In this document: piece after piece, positions 19,851-28,192 of the stretch
Layout of the letters: each line of letters begins with the position of its first letter
Position numbering within the stretch: the first letter of the stretch is position 1
Origin: Streptococcus mitis SK564
GTDB taxonomy: Bacteria; Bacillota; Bacilli; Lactobacillales; Streptococcaceae
Reading direction: 5' to 3'
Length of the DNA stretch: 64,000 nucleotides
NCBI RefSeq assembly: GCF_000148525.1
Contig: NZ_AEDU01000007.1
Coordinates: forward strand, 112,792 to 176,791
Notes under the pieces: generated by a model
What the model was told of the DNA's origin: nothing
The model's input: only the letters and a program-made list of their open reading frames with translations
Database searches by the model: none
Translations under genes and position numbers: made by a program

Positions 19851-20359
19851 TTTTGAGGTGCTTTTTGATATGAGCCTAGGTTTTCTCAGTAAGATTGTAC
19901 TCAGGTGAGTGGGGAGGAATAAGAAATAAAGCTACTTTTTCTGGGGCTTGTTCATAGTAGGTATGATTCTTTTTTTCGAGTGTAGCCCATAGCTTTGAGA
20001 GCATAGTGGATTGAAATAAGATGTGAACAAAGTGATTGAGAAAGTCAATTTTTTCTAGAAATATTTTAGCAACCGTAATGTACTACTCTAGATTCAATAC
20101 GCTATAGTTGGATGACAGTCAAATTCAGAAGCTATTTCAGTCAAATAAACGTCTGGATTGTCAGTAAGATAGTTTTTAAGTCTATCTCTATCAACTTTTC
20201 TTGGTTTTGTTCCTTTTACTTGATGGTTTAGATCACCTATTTTCTCTTTTAGATAATGGGATTGCGTGAGATTTGGAAAACGTGTGATGCTTCTGTTATA
20301 CTACCTGTTCGCTTACAATAGGCGAGAGTTTTTTTACGTAAATCTATTGAATATGGCAT
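19850..20359 (-). pseudogene. IS630-type transposase remnant
   Basis: Read on the minus strand from the ATG at 20359, fragments match an IS630-Spn1-type transposase in order. They include MPYSIDLRKKTLAYCKRTGS, EASHVFQISRN, VKGTKPRKVDRDRLKNYL, HYALKAMGYTRKK and YYEQAPEKVALFL. After an internal deletion that removes most of the DDE core come PPHSPEYN and AHIKKHLKRV. There are several stops and frameshifts and a nested RUP-like insertion at 20002-20107. It cannot make an active enzyme. Confidence 0.85.
20002..20107. repeat. RUP-like element inside the IS630 remnant
   Basis: About 106 bp bounded by inverted ends, ATAGTGGATTGAAAT at the left and GATTCAATACGCTATAG at the right. Length and ends fit the 107-bp RUP repeat, which is thought to move using IS630-type transposase. 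It splits the transposase reading frame between the CHPTT and HYALKAMG segments. Confidence 0.7.
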
Positions 20360-20605
20360 AAGATGACTGCACAACATTGTGTACTATCTTTAGTTCATTT
20401 TGTCATATCTCTGTCGAAACAGATTACTAATATTAATGCACGGGCTCTATGTATATCAAAAACAAGTTCAGTTATTGAACAGATTGCATCAAACGATATA
20501 GAAGAATAATTTGAGTTTTTTATGTAATTTTTATATAGGATTCATTACGACAGATACCTTAGATTCTTTTTATTGAAGAAATTTTCTGAAAATTACAAAA
20601 TATGC
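20360..20605. other. Non-coding stretch with a possible unrelated gene tail
   Basis: A plus-strand frame at about 20413-20508 reads LSKQITNINARALCISKTSS and then VIEQIASNDIEE with a stop. It has no start codon. It could be the end of a lost gene upstream of ilvE; I do not recognise the family. The rest is AT-rich. Confidence 0.3.
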
Positions 20606-20633
20606 TTGCTATTTTAGAAAAATAGTGTAGAAT
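20606..20633 (+). promoter_or_regulatory. ilvE promoter
   Basis: TTGCTA (20606-20611), a 16-nt spacer and TAGAAT (20628-20633), about 35 nt before ilvE. Confidence 0.55.
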
Positions 20634-20667
20634 AAAAGAAATAGGTTTTTAGAATAAGGAGTGGAAT

Positions 20668-21690
20668 ATGACAGTAACGATTGATTGGGAAAATCTCGGT
20701 TTTTCCTATATGAAATTACCTTATCGCTATATTGCTCATTTTAAAAATGGACAATGGAATCAAGGAGAGCTTACAGAGGATGCAACTTTGCATATTTCAG
20801 AGTCTTCTCCAAGTCTCCACTACGGACAACAAGCATTTGAAGGATTGAAAGCTTATCGTACTAAGGATGGTAGTATTCAACTTTTCCGTCCTGATGAAAA
20901 TGCTAAACGCCTGCAACGTACTTGTGACCGTCTCTTGATGCCACAAGTTCCAACAGAAATGTTTGTAGAAGCTTGTAAGGCAGTTGTCCGCGCGAATGAA
21001 GAATACGTACCACCATATGGCACAGGTGGAACCCTTTATCTTCGTCCCCTTTTAATTGGTGTTGGAGATATTATCGGGGTAAAACCAGCGGAGGAATACA
21101 TTTTCACCATCTTTGCTATGCCAGTTGGGAATTACTTTAAGGGTGGTTTGGTTCCAACTAACTTCTTGATTCAGGATGAATACGACCGTGCTGCTCCAAA
21201 TGGTACAGGCGCGGCTAAGGTTGGTGGGAACTATGCTGCCAGTCTCTTGCCAGGGAAATTGGCTAAATCACGCCATTTCTCAGATGTTATCTACCTAGAC
21301 CCTTCAACTCATACAAAGATTGAAGAAGTCGGTTCAGCTAACTTCTTTGGAATTACAGCTGACAATGAATTTGTAACACCATTGAGTCCATCTATCTTGC
21401 CATCTATTACCAAATATTCTTTGCTTTATTTGGCAGAACATCGCTTGGGCTTAACTCCTGTTGAGGGGGATGTTCCAATTGATAACCTGGATCGTTTTGT
21501 AGAGGCAGGTGCTTGTGGTACAGCAGCGGTTATTTCTCCAATTGGAGGTATTCAACACGGTGATGATTTCCATATATTCTATAGTGAAACAGAAGTAGGT
21601 CCTGTGACTCGTAAACTCTATGATGAATTGACTGGTATTCAGTTTGGTGATATTGAAGCGCCAGAAGGATGGATTGTAAAAGTAGATTAA
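20668..21690 (+). CDS. ilvE: Branched-chain amino acid aminotransferase
   Basis: PLP enzyme for the last step of isoleucine, leucine and valine synthesis. The 340-aa protein has the fold-type IV motifs SLHYGQQAFEGLKAYR, the PLP lysine in GTGAAKVGGNYAAS and the cofactor loop EVGSANFF. Length and start with an upstream AAGGAG fit. It is followed 21 nt later by a peptide-binding lipoprotein gene with its own ribosome binding site, and the two are probably co-transcribed. Confidence 0.95.
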   Translation: MTVTIDWENLGFSYMKLPYRYIAHFKNGQWNQGELTEDATLHISESSPSLHYGQQAFEGLKAYRTKDGSIQLFRPDENAKRLQRTCDRLLMPQVPTEMFVEACKAVVRANEEYVPPYGTGGTLYLRPLLIGVGDIIGVKPAEEYIFTIFAMPVGNYFKGGLVPTNFLIQDEYDRAAPNGTGAAKVGGNYAASLLPGKLAKSRHFSDVIYLDPSTHTKIEEVGSANFFGITADNEFVTPLSPSILPSITKYSLLYLAEHRLGLTPVEGDVPIDNLDRFVEAGACGTAAVISPIGGIQHGDDFHIFYSETEVGPVTRKLYDELTGIQFGDIEAPEGWIVKVD

Positions 21691-21711
21691 AATAAACAAA
21701 AGGAGATTTTT

Positions 21712-23680
21712 ATGAAATCGAAAAAGTGGCTCTTAACAGCAGGAGTGGTCCTGAGCACAACAGCTTTTTTAGTAGCTTGTGGAAAAGCTGATAAAGAAGC
21801 AGATGCACCGACAACATTTTCATATGTCTATGCAGTAGATCCAGCATCTTTGGACTATAGTATAGCGACTCGTACATCTACAACAGATGTCATCGGGAAC
21901 GTGGTTGATGGCTTGATGGAAAACGACCAGTACGGAAATGTTATTCCTTCCTTGGCTGAGGATTGGTCTGTGTCAAAAGATGGTTTGACTTATACCTACA
22001 AACTTCGTAAAGGAGTTAAATGGTACACTTCTGAAGGTGAAGAATATGCAGAAGTAACAGCCCATGACTTTGTAGCAGGATTGAAACACGTAGCTGACGG
22101 TAAGTCAGACGGTGTCTCTCTCATCCAAAATTCAATCAAGGGTTTGGATGCCTACATGACTGGTGAGACGAACGATTTCTCTACAGTTGGTGTCAAGGCC
22201 TTGGATGATTACACAGTCGAATATACCCTAAACAAACCAGAAAGTTTCTGGAACTCTAAAGTTACAACAGCGACGATGTTGCCTGTAAATGAAGAGTTTT
22301 TGAAGGCATCAGGCAAAGATTATGGAGCAGTTACTCCAGCAGGGATTCTCTACAATGGTCCTTATATCTTGAAGACCTTGACTTCTAAATCGTTGATTGA
22401 ATACGAGAAAAATCCAAACTACTGGGATAAAGAAAAGGTAAAAATTGAGAAGATTAAATTGACCTACTACGATGGTTCAGATCAGGAATCCTTGATTCGT
22501 AGCTTCTCTTCAGGTGCCTATACGACAGCTCGTCTCTTCCCAAGTAGCTCAAACTTTGCTTCAACTTTGGAACAATACGGAGATAAAATTACTTATAGCC
22601 CACAGGACTCAAGTAGCTATTACTTCACATTTAACGTAAATCGTCAGTCATACAATAAAACTGCGAAAACAAGTGAAGAGCAAAAGACTTCTACTAAAGA
22701 AGCTATGCTGAATAAGGACTTCCGTCAGGCTATTAACTTTGCCTTCAACCGTCATTCATATGCTGCTCAGCTAAATGGTGAAGACGGTGCGGACAAGATT
22801 ATTCGTAACAGTCTCGTTCCTGACAACTTTGTACAAGCAGGTGGTAAGAACTTTGGCCAAATCGCCCAAGCAGAGTTGGTGAACTATGGTGACCAATGGA
22901 AAGGCGTTGAGCTAGTTGATGGTAAGGATTCTATCTACAACCCTGACAAGGCTAAAGCTGCCTTTGAAAAAGCTAAGAAAGACCTAGAATCTAAAGGGGT
23001 AACCTTCCCAATTCATTTGGATGTCCCAGTTGAACAGACAGATACCATCGCCGTTCAACAAAGCAACTCTTTCAAACAGTCTATCGAATCAACTCTTGGT
23101 GCTGAAAATGTTGTCATAGATGTTCTTCAAATGACAGATAATGAAAAAGAGACAATCACTTCTCAAGCGCGTGTTCCTTCTCAAAAAGACTATGATTTGA
23201 ACAGTACAGGATGGGCTCCAAGCTACCAAGACCCAGCATCTTATTTAACTATCATGGATCCTAAATCAGGTTCTGCTATGAAACACCTTTGGTATTACTA
23301 AAGGAAAAGATAAGGATGTTGTAGCTAAGATTGGTTTGGATCAGTATAAGAAATTATTAGATGATGCGGATTCAGAAACTACTAATCTTGAAGAACGCTA
23401 TGAAAAATATGCCAAGGCTCAAGCTTGGTTGACAGATAGTTCATTATTGATGCCAACAGCCTCATCTGGTGGTTCTCCAGTTGTAAGTAATGTTGTGCCA
23501 TTCTCAAAACCATACTCACAAGTTGGTATTAAGGGTGACCCATATATCTTTAAAGGTATGAAATTGCAAAAAGATATCGTTACAACCAAAGAATATGAAG
23601 AAGCACTGAAAAAATGGCAAAAAGAAAAATTGGAATCAAACGGTAAATACCAAAAAGAACTAGAAAAACACATTAAATAA
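21712..23680 (+). pseudogene. Frameshifted oligopeptide-binding lipoprotein (AliA/OppA type)
   Basis: A substrate-binding lipoprotein of the peptide ABC importer family, split by a frameshift. The first part (21712-23301) has the lipobox LVAC (Cys23) and about 529 residues. The second part continues in another frame to 23680. Sequence continuity is restored by removing one T from the CCTTTGG stretch at about 23286-23288. This gives HLGITKGKDKD and a protein of about 655 aa, normal for the family. No permease or ATPase genes are adjacent, so it would serve a shared importer. It could be a true lesion, phase variation or a sequencing error. Confidence 0.85.
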
Positions 23681-23686
23681 AGCAGA

Positions 23687-23726
23687 AAACTCTATATCAG
23701 ACTTGGAATGATATAGAGTTTTTTCT
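23687..23726 (+). terminator. Terminator after the peptide-binding gene
   Basis: AAACTCTATATCA (23687-23699) pairs perfectly with TGATATAGAGTTT and is followed by T. Confidence 0.85.
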
Positions 23727-23778
23727 TGCTAGTTTTAGGATTTTCTTGTAAAATAGAAAAAGTGAAGAGAGGTATGAA

Positions 23779-24009
23779 ATGAGTAAGAAAGATAAAAAAA
23801 TCGAAATTCAAGTAGCAGATGCAAAAGTTAATGTTGGTAAAGATAGTTTTGAAGGTTATACATTGACTATCGGTAAAAGAGTTATCGGAGAAATTGCCGA
23901 ATTAGACGGACAATTTGCCATCATAAAGAATGGGAATGTCGATAGTTTTTATAAAAAATTGGAAAAAGCTGTGGAAATTTTGATTGAAAATTATAATTTA
24001 GCAAAATAA
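23779..24009 (+). CDS. DUF2969 family protein
   Basis: A 76-aa cytoplasmic protein of the streptococcal DUF2969 family with no known function. It is charged at the N-terminus (MSKKDKKIEIQV) and shows an alternating beta pattern with a final helix (YKKLEKAVEILIENY). AGAGAGG precedes the ATG. It stands alone between a terminator and the tRNA promoter. Confidence 0.75.
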   Translation: MSKKDKKIEIQVADAKVNVGKDSFEGYTLTIGKRVIGEIAELDGQFAIIKNGNVDSFYKKLEKAVEILIENYNLAK

Positions 24010-24012
24010 GTC

Positions 24013-24041
24013 TTGTTTTTTTGAAATTTTCATGATATAAT
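24013..24041 (+). promoter_or_regulatory. tRNA operon promoter
   Basis: TTGTTT (24013-24018), a 17-nt spacer and TATAAT (24036-24041) preceded by TGA, 17 nt before tRNA-Tyr. Confidence 0.65.
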
Positions 24042-24058
24042 AGTCCATGTTGATTGTA

Positions 24059-24139
24059 GGAGAGATAGCGAAGAGGCTAAACGCGGCGGACTGTAAATCC
24101 GCTCCTTCGGGTTCGGGGGTTCGAATCCCTCTCTCTCCA
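24059..24139 (+). tRNA. tRNA-Tyr (GUA)
   Basis: An 81-nt class II tRNA. Acceptor GGAGAGA pairs with TCTCTCC, the discriminator is A, the anticodon is GTA in GACTGTAAATC, and there is a long variable arm and the T-loop GGTTCGAATCC. CCA is not encoded. Confidence 0.96.
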
Positions 24140-24148
24140 TTTCATCAA

Positions 24149-24220
24149 TGGGGTATAGCCAAGCGGTAAGGCAAGGGACTTTGACTCCCTCATGCGTTGG
24201 TTCGAATCCAGCTACCCCAG
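24149..24220 (+). tRNA. tRNA-Gln (UUG)
   Basis: A 72-nt tRNA. Acceptor TGGGGTA pairs with TACCCCA, the discriminator is G, the anticodon is TTG in ACTTTGACTC, and the T-loop is GGTTCGAATCC. It lies 9 nt after tRNA-Tyr in the same transcript. Confidence 0.96.
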
Positions 24221-24308
24221 TTCTTAGGTAATGATCAAGATAAAAAGCAAAATATCTTAGGGTATTTTATTTTTATAATTGAAAGACGTGAACGATATGA
24301 ACATGTCC

Positions 24309-24362
24309 TTGCGGGTGCTTAGGAAAAAAATTATAAGTATGTCAAGTTTAAGAAAAACTTGA
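24309..24362 (+). promoter_or_regulatory. rpsA promoter and 5' hairpin
   Basis: TTGCGG (24309-24314), a 17-nt spacer and TATAAG (24332-24337). The predicted transcript starts near 24344, almost at an 8-bp hairpin TCAAGTTT/AAACTTGA (24342-24362) just before GGAGG. The hairpin may stabilise the mRNA or take part in S1 self-control. Confidence 0.5.
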
Positions 24363-24381
24363 TTGTTGGAGGATTTTTTAG

Positions 24382-25584
24382 ATGAACGAATTTGAAGATT
24401 TGCTAAATAGCGTTAGCCAAGTTGAGACTGGTGATGTTGTTAGTGCTGAAGTATTGACAGTTGATGCGACTCAAGCTAACGTTGCAATCTCTGGAACTGG
24501 TGTTGAAGGTGTCTTGACTCTTCGCGAATTGACAAACGATCGCGATGCAGATATCAATGACTTTGTTAAAGTAGGAGAAGTATTGGATGTTCTTGTACTT
24601 CGTCAAGTAGTTGGTAAAGATACTGATACAGTTACATACCTTGTATCTAAAAAACGCCTTGAAGCTCGCAAAGCATGGGACAAACTTGTTGGTCGCGAAG
24701 AAGAAGTTGTTACTGTTAAAGGAACTCGTGCCGTTAAAGGTGGACTTTCAGTAGAATTTGAAGGTGTTCGTGGATTTATCCCAGCTTCAATGTTGGATAC
24801 TCGTTTCGTACGTAACACTGAGCGTTTTGTAGGTCAAGAATTTGATGCTAAAATCAAAGAAGTTGACGCTAAAGAAAACCGCTTCATCCTTTCACGTCGT
24901 GAAGTTGTTGAAGCAGCTACAGCAGCAGCTCGCGCTGAAGTATTCGGTAAATTGGCTGTTGGTGATGTAGTAACTGGTAAAGTTGCACGTATCACAAGCT
25001 TCGGTGCTTTCATCGACCTTGGTGGTGTTGACGGATTGGTTCACTTGACTGAATTGTCACATGAACGTAACGTATCACCAAAATCAGTTGTAACTGTTGG
25101 TGAAGAAATTGAAGTGAAAATCCTTGATCTTAACGAAGAAGAAGGACGTGTATCACTTTCACTTAAAGCAACAACACCTGGACCATGGGATGGCGTTGAG
25201 CAAAAATTGGCTAAAGGTGATGTAGTAGAAGGAACAGTTAAACGTTTGACTGACTTCGGTGCATTTGTTGAAGTATTGCCAGGTATCGATGGACTTGTTC
25301 ACGTATCACAAATTTCACACAAACGTATTGAAAATCCAAAAGAAGCTCTTAAAGTTGGTCAAGAAGTTCAAGTTAAAGTTCTTGAAGTTAACGCAGATGC
25401 AGAGCGCGTATCACTTTCTATCAAAGCTCTTGAAGAGCGTCCAGCTCAAGAAGAAGGACAAAAAGAAGAAAAACGTGCTCCACGTCCACGTCGTCCAAAA
25501 CGTCAAGAAAAACGTGATTTCGAACTTCCAGAAACACAAACAGGATTCTCAATGGCTGACTTGTTCGGTGATATCGAACTTTAA
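24382..25584 (+). CDS. rpsA: 30S ribosomal protein S1
   Basis: RNA-binding ribosomal protein that helps load mRNA. The 400-aa protein has four S1 OB-fold repeats, seen from phrases such as VEGVLTLREL, VRGFIPASML, GKVARITSFGAFIDLGGVDG and GTVKRLTDFGAFVEVLPGIDG. A basic, acidic tail follows (residues 355-400). Four repeats is usual for Firmicute S1, against six in E. coli. Strong codon bias fits high expression. It is preceded by GGAGG and followed by a terminator. Confidence 0.95.
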   Translation: MNEFEDLLNSVSQVETGDVVSAEVLTVDATQANVAISGTGVEGVLTLRELTNDRDADINDFVKVGEVLDVLVLRQVVGKDTDTVTYLVSKKRLEARKAWDKLVGREEEVVTVKGTRAVKGGLSVEFEGVRGFIPASMLDTRFVRNTERFVGQEFDAKIKEVDAKENRFILSRREVVEAATAAARAEVFGKLAVGDVVTGKVARITSFGAFIDLGGVDGLVHLTELSHERNVSPKSVVTVGEEIEVKILDLNEEEGRVSLSLKATTPGPWDGVEQKLAKGDVVEGTVKRLTDFGAFVEVLPGIDGLVHVSQISHKRIENPKEALKVGQEVQVKVLEVNADAERVSLSIKALEERPAQEEGQKEEKRAPRPRRPKRQEKRDFELPETQTGFSMADLFGDIEL

Positions 25585-25602
25585 TTAAATTGAAAATTCA
25601 CA

Positions 25603-25636
25603 AAATCCTTTGTTTACTAAACAAGGGATTTTTCTT
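25603..25636 (+). terminator. Terminator after rpsA
   Basis: AAATCCTTTGTTT pairs with AAACAAGGGATTT across a four-base loop with one bulge, followed by T. Confidence 0.8.
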
Positions 25637-25654
25637 TTGTCTGTAAGCCTTTTT

Positions 25655-25663
25655 TGATATAAT
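25655..25663 (+). promoter_or_regulatory. Extended -10 promoter, leaderless start
   Basis: TATAAT (25658-25663), preceded by TGA, ends 6 nt before the ATG at 25670. Transcription should begin at or next to the start codon. Confidence 0.6.
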
Positions 25664-25669
25664 AGTTCT

Positions 25670-26165
25670 ATGTTAGAATCAGAAAAACAATCACGTTATC
25701 AAATGTTAAATGAAGAGCTCTCTTTTTTATTGGAAGGTGAAAGTAATGTTTTGGCTAATCTTTCCAACTCCAGTGCTCTTTTAAAATCACGTTTTCCTAA
25801 TACCGTATTTGCAGGCTTCTATTTGTTCGATGGAGAGGAATTGATTTTAGGTCCCTTCCAAGGTGGTGTTTCCTGCATCCGTATTGCGCTAGGCAAGGGT
25901 GTTTGTGGTGAGGCAGCTCACTTTCAGGAAACTGTTCTGGTTGGAGATGTGACGACCTATCCTAACTATATTTCTTGTGATAGTCGTGCTAAAAGTGAAA
26001 TTTGTGCCGATGATAAAGAATGGTCAATTACTTGGAGTTCTGGATCTGGATTCTTCAGAGATTGATGATTATGATGCTATGGATAGAGATTATTTGGAAC
26101 AATTTGTCGCTATTTTGCTTGAAAAGACAGAATGGGACTTTACAATGTTTGGGGAGAAAGCCTAA
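25670..26165 (+). pseudogene. msrC: Frameshifted free methionine-(R)-sulfoxide reductase (GAF domain)
   Basis: A GAF-domain enzyme that reduces free methionine-R-sulfoxide. The three conserved cysteines are visible in [18 protein letters not shown] and YISCDSR. After SRAKSEI the frame shifts at about 26003-26006. The remainder ([20 protein letters not shown] to EKA) continues in another frame to a stop at 26165. Restoring two bases (GT) after GAAATT would rebuild SEIVVPMIK and a protein of about 165 aa. The second part keeps the TAATG coupling to dnaX. This is a real lesion or a sequencing error. Confidence 0.85.
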
Positions 26166-27820
26166 TGTATCAAGCACTTTATCGAAAATATAGAAGTCAA
26201 AACTTCTCCCAGTTGGTTGGACAGGAAGTTGTGGCTAAGACTCTTAAACAAGCTGTGGAGCAAGAAAAAATAAGTCACGCTTATCTTTTTTCTGGTCCTC
26301 GTGGAACGGGAAAAACCAGTGTAGCTAAGATTTTTGCCAAGGCTATGAACTGTCCAAATCAAGTGGGTGGGGAACCTTGTAATAACTGCTATATTTGTCA
26401 AGCAGTGACGGACGGTAGTTTAGAAGATGTCATTGAAATGGATGCGGCCTCTAATAATGGGGTAGATGAAATCCGTGAAATTCGTGATAAATCTACTTAT
26501 GCCCCTAGTCTTGCCCGTTATAAGGTCTATATCATAGACGAGGTTCACATGCTGTCTACAGGGGCTTTTAATGCCCTCCTAAAGACGCTGGAAGAGCCAA
26601 CACAGAATGTGGTCTTTATTTTGGCCACTACTGAATTGCACAAGATTCCTGCCACTATCTTATCCCGTGTGCAACGTTTTGAGTTTAAATCGATTAAGAC
26701 ACAGGATATTAAGGAACATATCCACTATATTTTAGAAAAAGAAAATATCAGTTCTGAACCAGAGGCTGTGGAAATTATCGCAAGACGGGCTGAAGGTGGG
26801 ATGCGGGATGCCTTGTCTATTTTGGATCAAGCCCTGAGTTTGACACAGGGAAATGAGTTGACGACTGCTATCTCTGAAGAAATTACAGGAACTATTAGTC
26901 TGTCAGCCTTGGATGATTATGTGGCTGCCTTATCTCAGCAGGATGTTCCCAAAGCCTTAGCTTGCTTAAATCTTCTCTTTGAGAATGGTAAGAGCATGAC
27001 TCGTTTTGTGACCGACCTTTTGCACTATTTAAGAGATTTGTTAATTGTTCAAACATGGGGAGAAAACACTCATCATAGTCCAGTCTTTGTGGAGAATTTG
27101 GCAATTCATCAAGAAAATTTGTTTGAAATGATTCGTTTGGCGACAGTTAGTTTAGCAGATATTAAGTCTAGTTTGCAACCCAAGATTTATGCTGAGATGA
27201 TGACTATTCGGTTGGCGGAGGTTAAGCCTGAACCAGCTCTTTCAGGGGCGGTTGAAAGTGAAATTTCTGCATTGAGACAGGAAGTTGCGCGTCTTAAGCA
27301 AGAACTAGCAAATGTAGGAACTATACCCAAGCCAACTAGTCCAGCACCTAGTCGCCCAGCAACAGGCAAGACAGTCTATCGTGTAGATCGCAATAAAGTT
27401 CAATCTATCTTACAAGAGGCCGTTGAAAATCCTGATTTAGCACGTCAAAACCTGATTCGTTTGCAGAATGCCTGGGGAGAGGTGATTGAAAGTCTAGGTG
27501 GCCCTGATAAGGCTCTGTTAGTTGGATCTCAACCTGTTGCGGCCAATGAACACCACGCTATTCTTGCTTTTGAGTCTAACTTCAATGCTGGTCAAACCAT
27601 GAAACGAGACAATCTTAACACCATGTTTGGCAACATCCTCAGTCAGGCAGCAGGTTTTTCACCTGAGATTTTAGCCATTTCCATGGAGGAATGGAAAGAA
27701 GTTCGCGCAGCCTTTTCAGCTAAAGCTAAATCTTCTCAAGCTGAAAAAGAAGCAGAAGAAAGTCTGATACCAGAAGGATTTGAATTTTTGGCTGATAAAG
27801 TGAAGGTAGAGGAAGACTAA
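26165..27820 (+). CDS. dnaX: DNA polymerase III subunits gamma/tau
   Basis: ATPase of the clamp loader at the replication fork. The 551-aa protein has Walker A GPRGTGKTS, a zinc site with four cysteines (CPNQVGGEPCNNCYIC), Walker B IIDEVHML and sensor 1 TTELHKIPATILSRVQRFEF. A C-terminal tau region of about 170 residues follows. I chose the ATG at 26165, which overlaps the preceding stop by one base (TAATG), over an in-frame start 33 nt upstream. It is transcribed from the leaderless msrC promoter. Confidence 0.95.
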   Translation: MYQALYRKYRSQNFSQLVGQEVVAKTLKQAVEQEKISHAYLFSGPRGTGKTSVAKIFAKAMNCPNQVGGEPCNNCYICQAVTDGSLEDVIEMDAASNNGVDEIREIRDKSTYAPSLARYKVYIIDEVHMLSTGAFNALLKTLEEPTQNVVFILATTELHKIPATILSRVQRFEFKSIKTQDIKEHIHYILEKENISSEPEAVEIIARRAEGGMRDALSILDQALSLTQGNELTTAISEEITGTISLSALDDYVAALSQQDVPKALACLNLLFENGKSMTRFVTDLLHYLRDLLIVQTWGENTHHSPVFVENLAIHQENLFEMIRLATVSLADIKSSLQPKIYAEMMTIRLAEVKPEPALSGAVESEISALRQEVARLKQELANVGTIPKPTSPAPSRPATGKTVYRVDRNKVQSILQEAVENPDLARQNLIRLQNAWGEVIESLGGPDKALLVGSQPVAANEHHAILAFESNFNAGQTMKRDNLNTMFGNILSQAAGFSPEILAISMEEWKEVRAAFSAKAKSSQAEKEAEESLIPEGFEFLADKVKVEED

Positions 27821-27832
27821 AGAAAGATTTCA

Positions 27833-27841
27833 TGATACAAT
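27833..27841 (+). promoter_or_regulatory. Extended -10 promoter, leaderless start
   Basis: TACAAT (27836-27841), preceded by TGA, ends 6 nt before the ATG at 27848. No ribosome binding site fits in the gap. Confidence 0.6.
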
Positions 27842-27847
27842 AAGTTT

Positions 27848-28042
27848 ATGAATAGACAACAATTTATTATCATCGCGCTGTTTACAGCTGCTGAGACCTA
27901 TTTTTTCAATGAAGCTTGGATGACTGGTCGTTATATTATGGCAGCCTTTTGGGCTATTTTGCTCTTTAGAAATTTTCGAGTTAGTTATTTGATGGGCAAG
28001 ATTGTAGATATCATTGATCAGCATTTGAAAGGAAAAGACTAG
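27848..28042 (+). CDS. DUF3272 small membrane protein
   Basis: A 64-aa protein with a hydrophobic first half (FIIIALFTAAETYFF and YIMAAFWAILLFRNF), forming one or two membrane helices, and a basic C-terminus. It matches the streptococcal DUF3272 family; function unknown. The promoter places the transcript start at the ATG. It sits between dnaX and the suf operon and ends in a terminator. Confidence 0.72.
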   Translation: MNRQQFIIIALFTAAETYFFNEAWMTGRYIMAAFWAILLFRNFRVSYLMGKIVDIIDQHLKGKD

Positions 28043-28064
28043 TCCTCAGCTTCTAGACAAAATC

Positions 28065-28087
28065 AAAGCCTTTTAGGCTTTTTTTTG
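28065..28087 (+). terminator. Terminator after DUF3272 gene
   Basis: AAAGCC pairs with AGGCTT around four T, followed by a long T tract. Confidence 0.75.
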
Positions 28088-28192
28088 TTATACTATAAAA
28101 GTATATTTATTGACCTTTTACCGTATTTTCTAGGGAAATTAAGTATGTTTCTAGTAAGTACTGTAAAGGCCTTGAAAAAGAAAGGAACTATC

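Noticed and set aside
26132..26164. Longer dnaX start 33 nt upstream
   Set aside because: It overlaps the msrC reading frame and has no ribosome binding site; the ATG at 26165 gives the usual MYQALYRKYR start.
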